This document shows, piece after piece, positions 35,989-45,616 of a DNA stretch of 64,000 nt; position 1 is the first letter of the stretch; each line of letters begins with the position of its first letter. The notes under the pieces are model-generated. The model was not told the origin of the DNA and made no database searches. It worked only from the letters and a program-made list of their open reading frames with translations. The position numbers and the translations under genes were made by a program. Where the stretch lies: assembly GCF_003932735.1 (NCBI RefSeq), contig NZ_CP033611.1:772156-836155 (forward strand), read 5' to 3'. The stretch comes from Rickettsiales endosymbiont of Stachyamoeba lipophora (lineage in GTDB: Bacteria; Pseudomonadota; Alphaproteobacteria; Rickettsiales; 33-17).

Positions 35989-37335
35989 TCAAGAAAAAAG
36001 TTTGCCTAAGCCTGATCTTGAAAATGATTTTTTATCCATTTTGGTGAATTTTTTAATAGCATCGCCCATATCTTTATGCATTTTCATTAGTTTGTTTACT
36101 TCTTCTATAGAGCGACCCGAGCCATTTGCTATGCGTTTTCTTCTGGATCCATTTAAAATGGTAGGATTTTTTCTTTCCTTCTTAGTCATTGAATGAATTA
36201 TTGCTAATTGATATTCAAAAATTTTTTCATCTACATTTGCATTATGCATTTGTTGTTTAAGTTTATTCATTCCCGGCATTAAATTCATTAAAGAAAACAT
36301 TCCACCCATTTTTTTTATATTTTTAATCTGGTTGGCCAAATCATTCATATCAAATTTACCTTGCATAATACGCGCAGTCATCTTCTCGGCTTCTTGTTCC
36401 GAAATTACACTTGAAGCTTTTTCTACTAAAGAGACTACGTCACCCATGCCAAGTATTCTTGATGCAATGCGGGTGGCATCAAAAATCTCAATATCATCAA
36501 TCTTTTCACCAGTGCTTAAAAATTTGATAGGTAGCTGGCAGCTTTGAGTGATACTTAATGCCGCTCCGCCCCTAGCGTCACCATCAATTCTAGTGAAAAT
36601 CACGCCAGACATTGCTAAATAGTTTTTAAATTCATGGGCTATATTAATTGCATCTTGCCCTGTCATTGAGTCTAATACTAAAAGCGTCTCTACAGGTTTT
36701 GCTAAATCTGTGATTTGTTGTAATTCATTCATTAATGTTGCATCGGTATGCAGCCTACCGGCAGTATCAATTATTATAACGTCAAAATTTTCCTTTTTAG
36801 CTGCTTCTAATCCACGTTTTACGATATCTAAAGGTTTTTGTTCTTTAATAATCTCAAGGGCAGTCAAACTATTTTTTAAAGCTAAAGTTGCTAATTGTTC
36901 CTGAGCAGCCGGCCTATAAATATCAGTAGAAACAAGCAATACTCTTTTATTCAATTTGGTTTGAATATATTTTGCAAGTTTAGCAGAAGAAGTAGTCTTG
37001 CCGGCACCTTGCAAGCCTGCCATCATAATTACTGCCGGTGGTGCTGTATTAAGCTTTAGCTCTTTCTCGTCACTGGCTAAAGTTTCTACAATGATATCAT
37101 TTATGATCTTAATGATCTGCTGAACTGCTGAAATAGATTGTATTACATTTTCGCCAACAGCTCTGTGTTTTAATTTGTCGATCAATTGCTTGATAACAGG
37201 CAAGGCTACATCAGCCTCAAGTAATGCTATTCTTATCTCTCTCGCTGCAGTATTAACATCTTCTTCGGTAATGAGGCCTTTGCCCTTTAACTTATCAAAT
37301 ATTTTAGCAAGATTATGTTGTAAACTACTAAACAT
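35989..37335 (-). CDS. ffh: signal recognition particle protein Ffh
   Basis: This 448-residue SRP54 GTPase has an N domain helical bundle (1-85) and a G domain with GLQGAGKTTSSAKLA near 106, DTAGR near 188 and TRIDGDARGGAALS near 248. The methionine-rich M domain (MGGMFSLMNLMPGMNKLKQQM, GSRRKRIANGSGRS) binds the signal sequence and SRP RNA. It targets nascent inner-membrane proteins to FtsY and SecYEG. The SRP RNA gene is not in this window. Confidence 0.97.
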   Translation of the reverse strand: MFSSLQHNLAKIFDKLKGKGLITEEDVNTAAREIRIALLEADVALPVIKQLIDKLKHRAVGENVIQSISAVQQIIKIINDIIVETLASDEKELKLNTAPPAVIMMAGLQGAGKTTSSAKLAKYIQTKLNKRVLLVSTDIYRPAAQEQLATLALKNSLTALEIIKEQKPLDIVKRGLEAAKKENFDVIIIDTAGRLHTDATLMNELQQITDLAKPVETLLVLDSMTGQDAINIAHEFKNYLAMSGVIFTRIDGDARGGAALSITQSCQLPIKFLSTGEKIDDIEIFDATRIASRILGMGDVVSLVEKASSVISEQEAEKMTARIMQGKFDMNDLANQIKNIKKMGGMFSLMNLMPGMNKLKQQMHNANVDEKIFEYQLAIIHSMTKKERKNPTILNGSRRKRIANGSGRSIEEVNKLMKMHKDMGDAIKKFTKMDKKSFSRSGLGKLFS

Positions 37336-37350
37336 GTGGAGCCTTGATGA

Positions 37351-38085
37351 TTAAACTTTATATATGTTGGATAGCCAATCAATGATCTTAATGGTTAGAT
37401 CGTTAATGCTATTATTAAAATTTAGTGGATCATAACGCAGATTTATTATTCTTACAATATTAAGTAGTTCAATGTCAAATTTACTATCTAAATTTACTAC
37501 TTTAAAGCCGATGTTTTTAAGTTGGCGTTTTAGATTTAAAATTTCTTCTGAATTTTGTAAAAAATTAAAAAGTATTTTTCGTGACAAAATTAAATCAAAA
37601 TCATGCCATAATACAACATGTTCCTTGGCTAAACGTTTCCAGGGAAATAAAGGACCGGGATCGATTTTTCTGAGATACGGCGTAGCAAGATCACTATGTC
37701 CAAAAATATTATAATTTTCAATTGCATATCTTTGTTTTAAGTTTTTTAATAAGGCAATGAGGCTAGCTACCTGCGGCTGGCTAAATTGTTCGCAGCCATT
37801 ATTAATCAGCTCAATGCCAATAGTAGAACTATTCAGATCCGTGTTGCCTTGCCAATAACTGTTGCCAACATGCCAGGCTCTTAAACCTTCATCTAATAAA
37901 TTATAGATTAGTCCTTGCTCATTAATTAGATAATGAGCACTTACTTTATATTTTTTTTGAGTCAATAACTGTAGGCTAAGATTTTCACCAGTATAAGTGT
38001 AATGAATAACTATTTTATCAATTACATTGTTACGTTGCTCATAATTTTCTGAACTAAAGCTTTTGTTTATTGCTAATTTTTCCAT
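37351..38085 (-). CDS. N-acetylmuramoyl-L-alanine amidase (Amidase_2, AmpD/AmiD-like)
   Basis: This 244-residue protein has zinc ligands at H28 (KIVIHYTYTG), H130 (NIFGHSDLA) and D142 (LRKIDPGPLFPW), with K140 nearby as in AmpD. The typical EGLRAWHVGNSYWQG and STIGIELINNG stretches lie between them. It cleaves the peptide stem from muramic acid or anhydro-muropeptides. There is no signal peptide, which suggests cytoplasmic muropeptide recycling. The C-terminal 80 residues resemble a peptidoglycan-binding-like helical region. It lies 15 bp upstream of ffh. Confidence 0.88.
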   Translation of the reverse strand: MEKLAINKSFSSENYEQRNNVIDKIVIHYTYTGENLSLQLLTQKKYKVSAHYLINEQGLIYNLLDEGLRAWHVGNSYWQGNTDLNSSTIGIELINNGCEQFSQPQVASLIALLKNLKQRYAIENYNIFGHSDLATPYLRKIDPGPLFPWKRLAKEHVVLWHDFDLILSRKILFNFLQNSEEILNLKRQLKNIGFKVVNLDSKFDIELLNIVRIINLRYDPLNFNNSINDLTIKIIDWLSNIYKV

Positions 38086-38167
38086 TGTAATTTAGGTAGC
38101 TAAATAAATTATCCAACGTAACCATATTATAATTATAAAATTTATTTATTGCTAAAAATATTTTAAA

Positions 38168-39484
38168 TCATTTAGATTTTTTATGATTAATATTTTTTTT
38201 GGTAGTGTTATCTGTTTTTGCAGTATTACTGCTATTTACAGATGCATAGCAAAAATCTCTGATTACTGGTAAAATTTGTTCTCTAAATTTACGCCCATTA
38301 AATACCCCATAATGACCTACTCCTGGTTGTAAGTGATAATGAGTATTAGCTTGAGGTATATTTTTACAAATCTTTAATGCGGCTTTCGTTTGGCCTACTC
38401 CTGAGATATCATCTAATTCACCTTCAATGACTAAAAGAGAAGTGTTGGTTATCGCTTCAGGGCGCACTTTTTGATTGCCTACATACATTTTACCCAAAGG
38501 TAGGGCAAAATCTTTGAAAACTGTTTTAATAGTTTGTAAGTAAAATTCTGCGCTGATATCCATTACTGATAAATATTCATCATAAAACTGTATATGAGCT
38601 TCAGCACTATCATCATTGCCCACAATGAGATGTTGATAAAGTTTCATAAATTCACCCAAGTGCCTTTGCATATTCATTGACATAAAGCCTGCAAGTTGAA
38701 TAAATCCTGGATATACAGCGCGCATAAACCCTGGATAATTGATTGGGACCCTGGTAATGACGTTGCTTTCAAACCAATTCATCTCTCTCTTTTCAGCAAA
38801 CTTGGTTACTTCAGTGGCGCTTGCTCTTGCATCTACCGGTCCTCCCATTAAAACCATGTTTTTTACATGTTCATTGCCTTCTGCAGCAAGTAAGGCAACT
38901 GAAGCTAAAACAGGTACGGTTGGTTGGCAAACTGCCATTACTGATAAATTTGTCCCTAGAAATTTAATAAAATCATTTAAATAATATATGTAATCATCTA
39001 AATCGAATTTTCCTTTACTTAATGGAACTTCGCTAGCGTTGGTCCAATCAGTTATGTAAACATCAAAATACTGAAGCGAATCTCGTACAGTACCTCTTAG
39101 CAGAGTGGCGTAATGGCCTGAAAGAGGCGCAACAATCAGCATTTTAGGATGGTTAAGTTGCTCGGATTTTTTAAAATGTAATAGCCTGCAAAAAGGTTTA
39201 TGTAAGACCTCTATTTCTGTTACGGTATGTTCTTTATCACCAATAATAATAGTTTTGATTCCAAATTCCGGTTTATCATATTTTTTAGCAATCCGCTCAA
39301 TCATGCCTATGCTGGCATCAAAGCTGTTGACCATATAACTATCTTTAACAAAATCAGGCTGTGATTCACGCCAAAAGTTATAATAATTAATATAATAAGC
39401 TAAATAATCTTTATTTTTTTTAAATAATTCAACCCAAAAATAAAGCCATTTATTATCAATTATAGGGGTAGGGAAATTAAACAT
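38168..39484 (-). CDS. phaZ: intracellular polyhydroxyalkanoate depolymerase
   Basis: This 438-residue alpha/beta-hydrolase matches PhaZ-type intracellular PHB depolymerases: IVAPLSGHYATLLRGTVRDSL (117-137), ITDWTNASEVP, and the lipase-box-like VCQPTVP with nucleophile C186. Acid (VIEGELDDISG) and His (QPGVGHYGVFNG) residues follow. These enzymes hydrolyse stored PHB granules. No PHA synthase is in the window. It overlaps the small secreted protein gene by one base, so the two form one transcript. The C-terminus is a Lys-rich tail. Confidence 0.9.
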   Translation of the reverse strand: MFNFPTPIIDNKWLYFWVELFKKNKDYLAYYINYYNFWRESQPDFVKDSYMVNSFDASIGMIERIAKKYDKPEFGIKTIIIGDKEHTVTEIEVLHKPFCRLLHFKKSEQLNHPKMLIVAPLSGHYATLLRGTVRDSLQYFDVYITDWTNASEVPLSKGKFDLDDYIYYLNDFIKFLGTNLSVMAVCQPTVPVLASVALLAAEGNEHVKNMVLMGGPVDARASATEVTKFAEKREMNWFESNVITRVPINYPGFMRAVYPGFIQLAGFMSMNMQRHLGEFMKLYQHLIVGNDDSAEAHIQFYDEYLSVMDISAEFYLQTIKTVFKDFALPLGKMYVGNQKVRPEAITNTSLLVIEGELDDISGVGQTKAALKICKNIPQANTHYHLQPGVGHYGVFNGRKFREQILPVIRDFCYASVNSSNTAKTDNTTKKNINHKKSK

Positions 39485-39909
39485 TATAGTTCCTCCATCG
39501 TAACATTGGGTAATAGGCTGATCTTAAAGCTTTGCTCTTGATGATTTAAAAAATGAAAGTTAAGAATAAATTCCTTTAACAACCCGGTATCTTCTATTTT
39601 TATATAAAAATTATCATTCATTTGAACTTGGTAGTGTTTAGGAAGAGCAATTTTATGCAGATTAAACTTTTTAGTGACCCCTTGGTCGGTTCCTTGATTA
39701 AGAATGGTAACTTGTAATTTAGGGTTTGTTTCTATGGCTACTAATTCATCATGAGCATTAGAAAGGTTATTAATATTTATAATCAGCTTAATATAAGCTT
39801 GTTCTTGGGCCACCTTAATAGGAGTTATTTTTATTTGCTTTATATTTGAAGCACAGCAAGTGAAGCAAATAAAATATACTAGAAAACAATAGTTGGTTAA
39901 TAATTTCAT
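39484..39909 (-). CDS. small secreted protein or lipoprotein, beta-rich (PCu(A)C-like fold possible)
   Basis: This 141-residue protein has an N-terminal export signal ending in FTCCAS, which could act as a lipobox. The mature part looks beta-sandwich (YIKLIININNLSNAHDELVAI; LPKHYQVQMNDNFYIKIEDTGLL; FHFLNHQEQSFKISLLP) with the spacing of PCu(A)C copper chaperones. The Met/His copper ligands are not clear. It is transcribed ahead of phaZ with stop and start sharing a base. Function remains unknown. Confidence 0.65.
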   Translation of the reverse strand: MKLLTNYCFLVYFICFTCCASNIKQIKITPIKVAQEQAYIKLIININNLSNAHDELVAIETNPKLQVTILNQGTDQGVTKKFNLHKIALPKHYQVQMNDNFYIKIEDTGLLKEFILNFHFLNHQEQSFKISLLPNVTMEEL

Positions 39910-39962
39910 AATTACCTCTAAACTAAGTGTACTATACTTAATATAAAAATTAAAATATTAAT

Positions 39963-40763
39963 TTAAATTTTAATTTCTACAATTAAGGGAACATGGTCAG
40001 AAGGTGAATCACAACTTCTAAATTCTGGTAGATAATAGGCATTTTGAATCTGTGGTGTAAGAGCTTGACAGGCCAAAGCGTGATCTAACCTTCTGCCGCG
40101 ATTAGATTTTTTATAATCAATATTGCGATAACTCCACCAACTATATAACTTCTCTGGTGCAGGAATAAATAGACGTGGTAAATCTGTTAATTTAGCGGAA
40201 TGTATCCATTTGTTAAACTTATTAACTTCAATTTCGGTGTGGCTTACTATATTAAGGAGTTGCTTATGCGACCACACATCACATTCAAGAGGTGCTACGT
40301 TAAGATCACCTACTACTAAGTGTTTTTCTGATAAGTGTTTTTCTGATTTATCAATATTTAAGAAATGTTCATACAAGGAATCTAGATAATCTAATTTATG
40401 AGCAAATTTAGGATTAAGCTCAGGATCGGGAATATCACCCCCTGCTGGTACGTATAAATTGTGGATAATAATATCCTTAATTTGTACAGCGATATCTCTA
40501 GAGTCTTTATTTACAAAATGCTTATGATCAAGCATCTTAAGTGGTAGCTTGCTAATTATAGCCATCCCATTATAGCTTTTCTGGCCATTAATATAAGTGT
40601 AGTTATAGCCTAAAGGCTTTAAGGTTGGAAATAAGCTGTTCTCTACTTTTGTTTCTTGTAGGCAGATAATATCAGGAGCATGCTGCTCGATAAGCAAGGC
40701 TAATAATTTAAGACGAATTCTAATAGAATTAACATTCCAGGAGGCTATTTTAAGTAAGTTCAT
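39963..40763 (-). CDS. xth: exodeoxyribonuclease III
   Basis: This 266-residue EEP-family AP endonuclease has SWNVNSIRIRL (8-18), CLQETKVEN with the metal-binding Glu, NLYVPAGGD, GDLNVAP, and the closing RRLDHALA and DSPSDHVPLIVEI with the catalytic Asp-His. It nicks abasic sites and removes 3' blocks in base excision repair, complementing the DNA glycosylase at 14373. The length is normal. Confidence 0.94.
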   Translation of the reverse strand: MNLLKIASWNVNSIRIRLKLLALLIEQHAPDIICLQETKVENSLFPTLKPLGYNYTYINGQKSYNGMAIISKLPLKMLDHKHFVNKDSRDIAVQIKDIIIHNLYVPAGGDIPDPELNPKFAHKLDYLDSLYEHFLNIDKSEKHLSEKHLVVGDLNVAPLECDVWSHKQLLNIVSHTEIEVNKFNKWIHSAKLTDLPRLFIPAPEKLYSWWSYRNIDYKKSNRGRRLDHALACQALTPQIQNAYYLPEFRSCDSPSDHVPLIVEIKI

Positions 40764-41586
40764 ATTTTTAGCTAATTAATAAAATTATGATGATAATTTA
40801 GCTCTTAATATCATCTTTGACTATACCATTTTTATGTTGCTTCAAACTAGCTGCTATTAATAATTGATAGTGCGGCTTAATCTAAAGTTTAAAGTATAAA
40901 AATATTAAAAACTTAGTAGGTAAAGAAAGAGAAAAACGCATTCTAGAACTATTAATAAACTATAGAAACCTCCAATCTACACTAATGAATTTGAAATAGC
41001 GCTTAGAAGCAAAAGAGAAGAAACTGTTTTTATACATAGTAAAAAGATTATTGTGCGCGATTATCATAATAGAACAACAGTTAATAACTCTATTAATAAT
41101 ACTTTATCACAGTCGCTAACAAGAGAAATGTTAAATATAAATTGCCTTATAGAATTTACATACACCTATAACTTAAGCGATTCTATTGGCAGAGCAATAT
41201 TTGATTATCTTAGTGAATATCATGAAGTGCTAGATATAAATTTTGTGGATAAATGCTTTAAAATAACTGCGTGGATGCAGGAAGTTGATTGGCGGCTGGG
41301 CATGTTGCCGGTGTTAAAGTAGATATAAAAATGATATTGCTAGTATGCTAGCAAGCTCTATGCCATTATAGGTACCTCTTAACTTCAAAGAAGCAAGTAG
41401 TAGTAACGCAATAGCTTATGTAAATAGATTTGCTTTAGAGTAAGCTCGGGAAGGATGAGGAAGAAGTTGGCAATTTTAGAGCTCTAATTGCAGCTAATAA
41501 ACCTAAACCAAGCAACTTTGTTTATGTACGTTTTAGAAGAGTATACCAATAAAGCTTATCTAATTGGTGTGGTCTAATAATGCGGC
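40764..41586 (+). pseudogene. decayed coding sequence between xth and recA
   Basis: A plus-strand frame is open from 40966 to a TAG at 41322 (119 codons) without an ATG at its head. The only start would be GTG at 41053. It encodes a protein-like stretch (ALRSKREETVFIHSKKIIVRDY; AIFDYLSEYHEVLDINFVDKCF). Beyond stops, a second frame piece at about 41455-41552 (VGNFRALIAANKPKPSNFVYV) also looks once-coding. Together they suggest one or two genes broken by frameshifts and lost starts. I cannot name the ancestor. Bases 40764-40965 show nothing more. Confidence 0.45.
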
Positions 41587-41624
41587 ATTAAAAAAGAGGT
41601 TAGCAACCTTAGGTACTAACCTCT
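41587..41624 (-). terminator. rho-independent terminator of recA
   Basis: On the minus strand a perfect 9-bp stem AGAGGTTAG / CTAACCTCT with a 12-base loop is followed directly by TTTTTTAA. It lies 18 bp past the recA stop codon, the expected place and strand. Confidence 0.9.
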
Positions 41625-41642
41625 GTTACTTAACGTGTATTT

Positions 41643-42668
41643 TTAAGCAAGCTCTTCTTCTGCAGGAATGCTGGTATCTTCTGAGATTACTAAATTTGCA
41701 TGAGCTCTAATTTGTTCTTCAATCTCACGGCAAATTTCAGTATTTCCTTTTAGGAACGCTTTAGCATTTTCACGACCTTGGCCAATTTTTTGGTCCTTAT
41801 ATGCAAACCATGAACCTGCCTTATCAACTATTCCTGCTTTAACCCCCAAATCTAAAATCTCGCCCAGTTTAGAAATTCCTTCACCGTACATAATATCAAA
41901 ATCCACGGTTTTGAATGGTGGAGCTACTTTATTTTTAACAATTTTTACTCTAGTTTCGTTGCCAACTATATCTTCTTTATCTTTAATGGCACCTGTTCTT
42001 CTAATATCAATTCTTACTGATGCATAGAATTTAAGAGCATTACCGCCCGTAGTGGTTTCTGGGCTACCAAACATAATACCAATTTTCATACGAATTTGGT
42101 TAATAAAAATAACCATGCAACCACTTTTGCTGATAGAACCGGTAAGCTTTCTTAAAGCTTGGCTCATTAATCTTGCTTGAAGGCCCATGTGAGAATCACC
42201 CATTTCTCCTTCAATCTCAGCTTTAGGCACTAAAGCGGCCACACTATCAATCACCACTACGTCAATTGCTCCAGATCTAACTAAAGTATCTGCTATTTCT
42301 AAAGCTTGCTCGCCTGTGTCGGGTTGAGAAATAATTAGCTCGTCAATGTTAACCCCTAATTTACGGGCATAAACAGGGTCAAGTGCATGTTCTGCATCAA
42401 TAAATGCGCAAGTTCCTCCAGCCTTCTGAGCTTCAGCAATCGCATGAAGAGTAAGGGTAGTTTTACCTGAGCTTTCTGGGCCAAAAATTTCAATAATTCT
42501 GCCTTTTGGTAAACCTCCCACGCCAAGAGCTATATCTAGGCCAAGAGATCCGGTTGAAATAACAGGAACCTTAATGGCTTCTTGTTGCCCTAGTTTCATT
42601 ACTGAACCTTTACCAAAGGCTTTCTCAATTTGACTTAACGCTGCATCTAAAGCTTTTTGTTTATCCAT
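41643..42668 (-). CDS. recA: recombinase RecA
   Basis: This 341-residue protein is full length. The P-loop GPESSGKTT is at about 64-72, [11 protein letters not shown] near 138, the LexA/L1-L2 region [21 protein letters not shown] near 195, and the [17 protein letters not shown] stretch near 245. It drives homologous recombination and SOS induction. It is preceded by cckA (29 bp gap) and followed by a clear terminator. No SOS box is obvious in the short upstream gap, so expression may come from the cckA side. Confidence 0.98.
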   Translation of the reverse strand: MDKQKALDAALSQIEKAFGKGSVMKLGQQEAIKVPVISTGSLGLDIALGVGGLPKGRIIEIFGPESSGKTTLTLHAIAEAQKAGGTCAFIDAEHALDPVYARKLGVNIDELIISQPDTGEQALEIADTLVRSGAIDVVVIDSVAALVPKAEIEGEMGDSHMGLQARLMSQALRKLTGSISKSGCMVIFINQIRMKIGIMFGSPETTTGGNALKFYASVRIDIRRTGAIKDKEDIVGNETRVKIVKNKVAPPFKTVDFDIMYGEGISKLGEILDLGVKAGIVDKAGSWFAYKDQKIGQGRENAKAFLKGNTEICREIEEQIRAHANLVISEDTSIPAEEELA

Positions 42669-42697
42669 ACCATCCTACCAATTATTCTGAAAAATAC

Positions 42698-44839
42698 CTA
42701 TAATACTTGCTTAACTTTTTCGACTAGTTGTTTTAAGCTATATGGTTTAGGTAAAAAGTTAAAATCTCTTTTTTTTCCGAATTGTTCTTCGAAAATATCT
42801 TCGCCATATCCTGAAGTAAAAATTACTTTGATTTTAGGAAATTGTCTAGTGACTTGTTGGATCATCTCAGGCCCATTAATGCCCGGCATCATCACGTCCG
42901 TTATAATTAAATCTATATTTTGTCCATGCTCTGCTAAGATTTCTAAAGCATGATCTCCTGAGGATGCTTCAAATACTTGATATCCCTTTCGAGCCAAGGC
43001 TTCAGAGCTAAATATCCTTACAGCTTCTTCATCTTCAACCAGCATGATAGTTTCACTTCCCGTTAAGTCTTCATGTTGAATATAGGAAGTTTTAATATCT
43101 TCTATTTGGGTAATAATATTATCTTCACGTTTTAAGAATAAGCAAAATTCCGAGCCTTCACCTAAGTTACTTTTTACATAAATATACCCGCCGAATTGCT
43201 TAATAATTCCGTACACAGTAGCAAGCCCCAATCCTGTACCTGCTCCCATTTCTTTAGTAGAATAAAATGGTTCAAAAATTTTTGGTATTTGATGTTTGGC
43301 AATGCCAGTGCCAGAATCTTTAATGCTAATTTTTATATATTCTCCGGGAAGAATAATATCTTCCTCAGTAGGGGAGGTATATTCTGAGCCTAAACCTCCG
43401 GACTTATTAATATTAATATTCTCTGAGCGTATGGACAAGGCACCTTTGCGATTCATAGCGTCCCTGGCATTTACAGCTAAATTAACAATAACTTGTTCTA
43501 ATTGTCCATGATCAGCCTTGGTAACCCATAAATTTTTGCCATGATAAATAGAAAGTTGTACATTTTCACCGATCAAGCGAGTGATCATGTTTGCAAGTTC
43601 ATCGATGATAATGGTGACATCCACCATTTCTAAATTTAGTGTTTGTTTTCGTGAAAAGGCTAATAGCTGTCTTACCAGGTTGGCAGCACGGTTTGCATTT
43701 TGCTTAATTTGCATAATTTCTGGGAATGATTTATCGCCAGGAGGGTGTTTAAGTAATAATAAATCACAAAATCCAAGCATGGCAGTGAGCAGATTATTAA
43801 AATCATGAGCAATACCTCCTGCTAATTGGCCAACAGCTTGTAATTTTTGCGAATGTACTAATTGATTATCAAGATTAAGTTTATTATGGGTAGTATCTTT
43901 AATAATAATATATATTTTATTTTTAATTATTTGGTAGGAGAAAATCTTTTTTAAATTATAGCAAAAAAGCTGAGAATTAGGGCTAAAATTGATTTCTAAG
44001 TATTGCTGCTCGCTATTAGCAAAGTTATAAATTTTTTTCCATGATTGCTCATCAAATAAATCACTACCATGATTTGTTTTAGGATAGGCTTTAGAAAATG
44101 ATTCATTTCCGATAATAATATTTTGATTTAAATCCATGATAATAGTAGGCGAAGTAGGAACCTTAACGATATCACTAAGGACATTATGGTAGCTTGCATG
44201 GAGCATCAAATGGTAATGTACATTACCGATAGGTATGTTGATAAAATGCAACAACAAATCATCTTGCCTAAAATACAGCTCATCCATTATTTTTATAATG
44301 TGATGTTGAAAATAGCTATCGAAAGTTTGTTCTAAAGGAGTACCGAGCTGGCTTGTAATAGTCTGACCAAAACTATTATTATAATATTTGATAATGTTAT
44401 TTACTGTTATAAAGCACGGCAATTGAATTTTATCAATAAAATGTCTGATAATATCTTGAGAAGAGGTATGGGAGACTATAGCAAGATAAAATCGTAATCT
44501 GGTAAAAAGGGGAAGTTTTATACAAAATAATTTTATTTCTTTAAATTCATCATACAAAATTCCACTGTAATTTTTTTCAGTGTGTTCTTTAATTTTAGCC
44601 AGTAGCTGTGGTTCTACTGAAAGTTGATTGTTAAGATGGAATAATATGTTATCAGGATGCTTTAAAATTATTACCGAGCAATTAAGCTTGTTGCATAGAT
44701 AATTCAAAAGCTCGCAATTAACCAAGATGATTAATAATAATGTGGTTAAGAAAGTGATAAATATATTGCCTAATAATAATGCACTTAGCAGAACTAATAA
44801 GGCAAGTAAGCGAAACTTAAGAAAGCAAGGTTGATTCAT
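42698..44839 (-). CDS. cckA: hybrid sensor histidine kinase CckA
   Basis: This 713-residue protein has two N-terminal membrane helices (about 10-45), a degenerate PAS-like region, and a HisKA domain with H345 in LAGGIAHDFNNLLTAMLGF, a signature of CckA. A HATPase_c domain follows (LEQVIVNLAVNARDAM; GTGLGLATVYGIIKQFGG), then a C-terminal receiver with D648 (LIITDVMMPGINGPEM). CckA feeds phosphate through ChpT to CtrA and CpdR in the alphaproteobacterial cell-cycle and motility circuit. It sits beside the flagellar genes, which CtrA controls in many relatives. Confidence 0.9.
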   Translation of the reverse strand: MNQPCFLKFRLLALLVLLSALLLGNIFITFLTTLLLIILVNCELLNYLCNKLNCSVIILKHPDNILFHLNNQLSVEPQLLAKIKEHTEKNYSGILYDEFKEIKLFCIKLPLFTRLRFYLAIVSHTSSQDIIRHFIDKIQLPCFITVNNIIKYYNNSFGQTITSQLGTPLEQTFDSYFQHHIIKIMDELYFRQDDLLLHFINIPIGNVHYHLMLHASYHNVLSDIVKVPTSPTIIMDLNQNIIIGNESFSKAYPKTNHGSDLFDEQSWKKIYNFANSEQQYLEINFSPNSQLFCYNLKKIFSYQIIKNKIYIIIKDTTHNKLNLDNQLVHSQKLQAVGQLAGGIAHDFNNLLTAMLGFCDLLLLKHPPGDKSFPEIMQIKQNANRAANLVRQLLAFSRKQTLNLEMVDVTIIIDELANMITRLIGENVQLSIYHGKNLWVTKADHGQLEQVIVNLAVNARDAMNRKGALSIRSENININKSGGLGSEYTSPTEEDIILPGEYIKISIKDSGTGIAKHQIPKIFEPFYSTKEMGAGTGLGLATVYGIIKQFGGYIYVKSNLGEGSEFCLFLKREDNIITQIEDIKTSYIQHEDLTGSETIMLVEDEEAVRIFSSEALARKGYQVFEASSGDHALEILAEHGQNIDLIITDVMMPGINGPEMIQQVTRQFPKIKVIFTSGYGEDIFEEQFGKKRDFNFLPKPYSLKQLVEKVKQVL

Positions 44840-44857
44840 TAGAGGAGTATGAATAAA

Positions 44858-45616
44858 TTAAAAGGGTGATAAGATATCCAAAATTTGTGAGCCGACTTTA
44901 GGCTGTTGTACATCACTAATTTTTCCTCTTCCACCATATGATACTCGTGCTTCCGCAATTTGATCAAGACTTATAGCATTATCAGAACTAATATCCTCTG
45001 GTCTTGCAATTCCGTCAATAGTAATTTCACGTAATTCATAATTTACTCTTATTTCTTGCGCGCCATGTAAGACTAAATTTCCATTTGGTAAAATTTGCGT
45101 TACCATTGCAGCAATCTGAGTTTTTAAGGCTTCTTTTCTACTTATTTTGCCTTTACCACTATGATTATTGCCACTGGAAATACTGGCAAGATTGGTTGGG
45201 TCAACAGCATCCGGTAAAAATGTTTTATATTTTCTTTCAAAGCCAAATAAGCTAGGAGCTGCAATGTTATCACTGCCATTTCTGGATTGTTCAGTATTAT
45301 TATCTAGATTAGCCTTATCATTGATTTCAATTACTACTTTAACAATATCGCCAATATTGCGTGCAAATTGATCTCTAAAAAAAGTACGTGAACCAGTTCT
45401 CCATAAAGAATTATGATTAGGAGGTAAAATTTCAGATAAATGCCTTTCTTCGTCTTGTGGCCATTCAATTTTTTTATAAGTAGATTTATTTGTTGGCGCA
45501 TCAACTGCATCCAGTTCCGGTGCTTTTCCTACTTGCTTTAACCGTTCTGCAGTATTTATACAGCTAGTAATAATAGTGAGTATACAAATAAAAAGAAAAA
45601 TTTTTTTGATTTTCAT
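44858..45616 (-). CDS. flgH: flagellar L-ring protein FlgH
   Basis: This 252-residue outer-membrane lipoprotein has a signal and lipobox (FICILTIITSCINTA, C19). The family segments NSLWRTGSRTFFRDQFARNIGDIVKVVIEIND (about 71-102), LPNGNLVLHGAQEIRVNYELREITIDGIARPEDIS and the YGGRGKISDVQQPKVGSQILDILSPF C-terminus are clear. It forms the L ring around the rod, meaning a rod through an outer membrane is built. It is last in flgF-flgG-flgA-flgH, with its start abutting the flgA stop. Confidence 0.96.
   Translation of the reverse strand: MKIKKIFLFICILTIITSCINTAERLKQVGKAPELDAVDAPTNKSTYKKIEWPQDEERHLSEILPPNHNSLWRTGSRTFFRDQFARNIGDIVKVVIEINDKANLDNNTEQSRNGSDNIAAPSLFGFERKYKTFLPDAVDPTNLASISSGNNHSGKGKISRKEALKTQIAAMVTQILPNGNLVLHGAQEIRVNYELREITIDGIARPEDISSDNAISLDQIAEARVSYGGRGKISDVQQPKVGSQILDILSPF

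Noticed and set aside
40460-40468. Perfect DnaA box TGTGGATAA
   Set aside because: It is a single site inside the xth coding sequence with no cluster or AT-rich unwinding element; not an origin.
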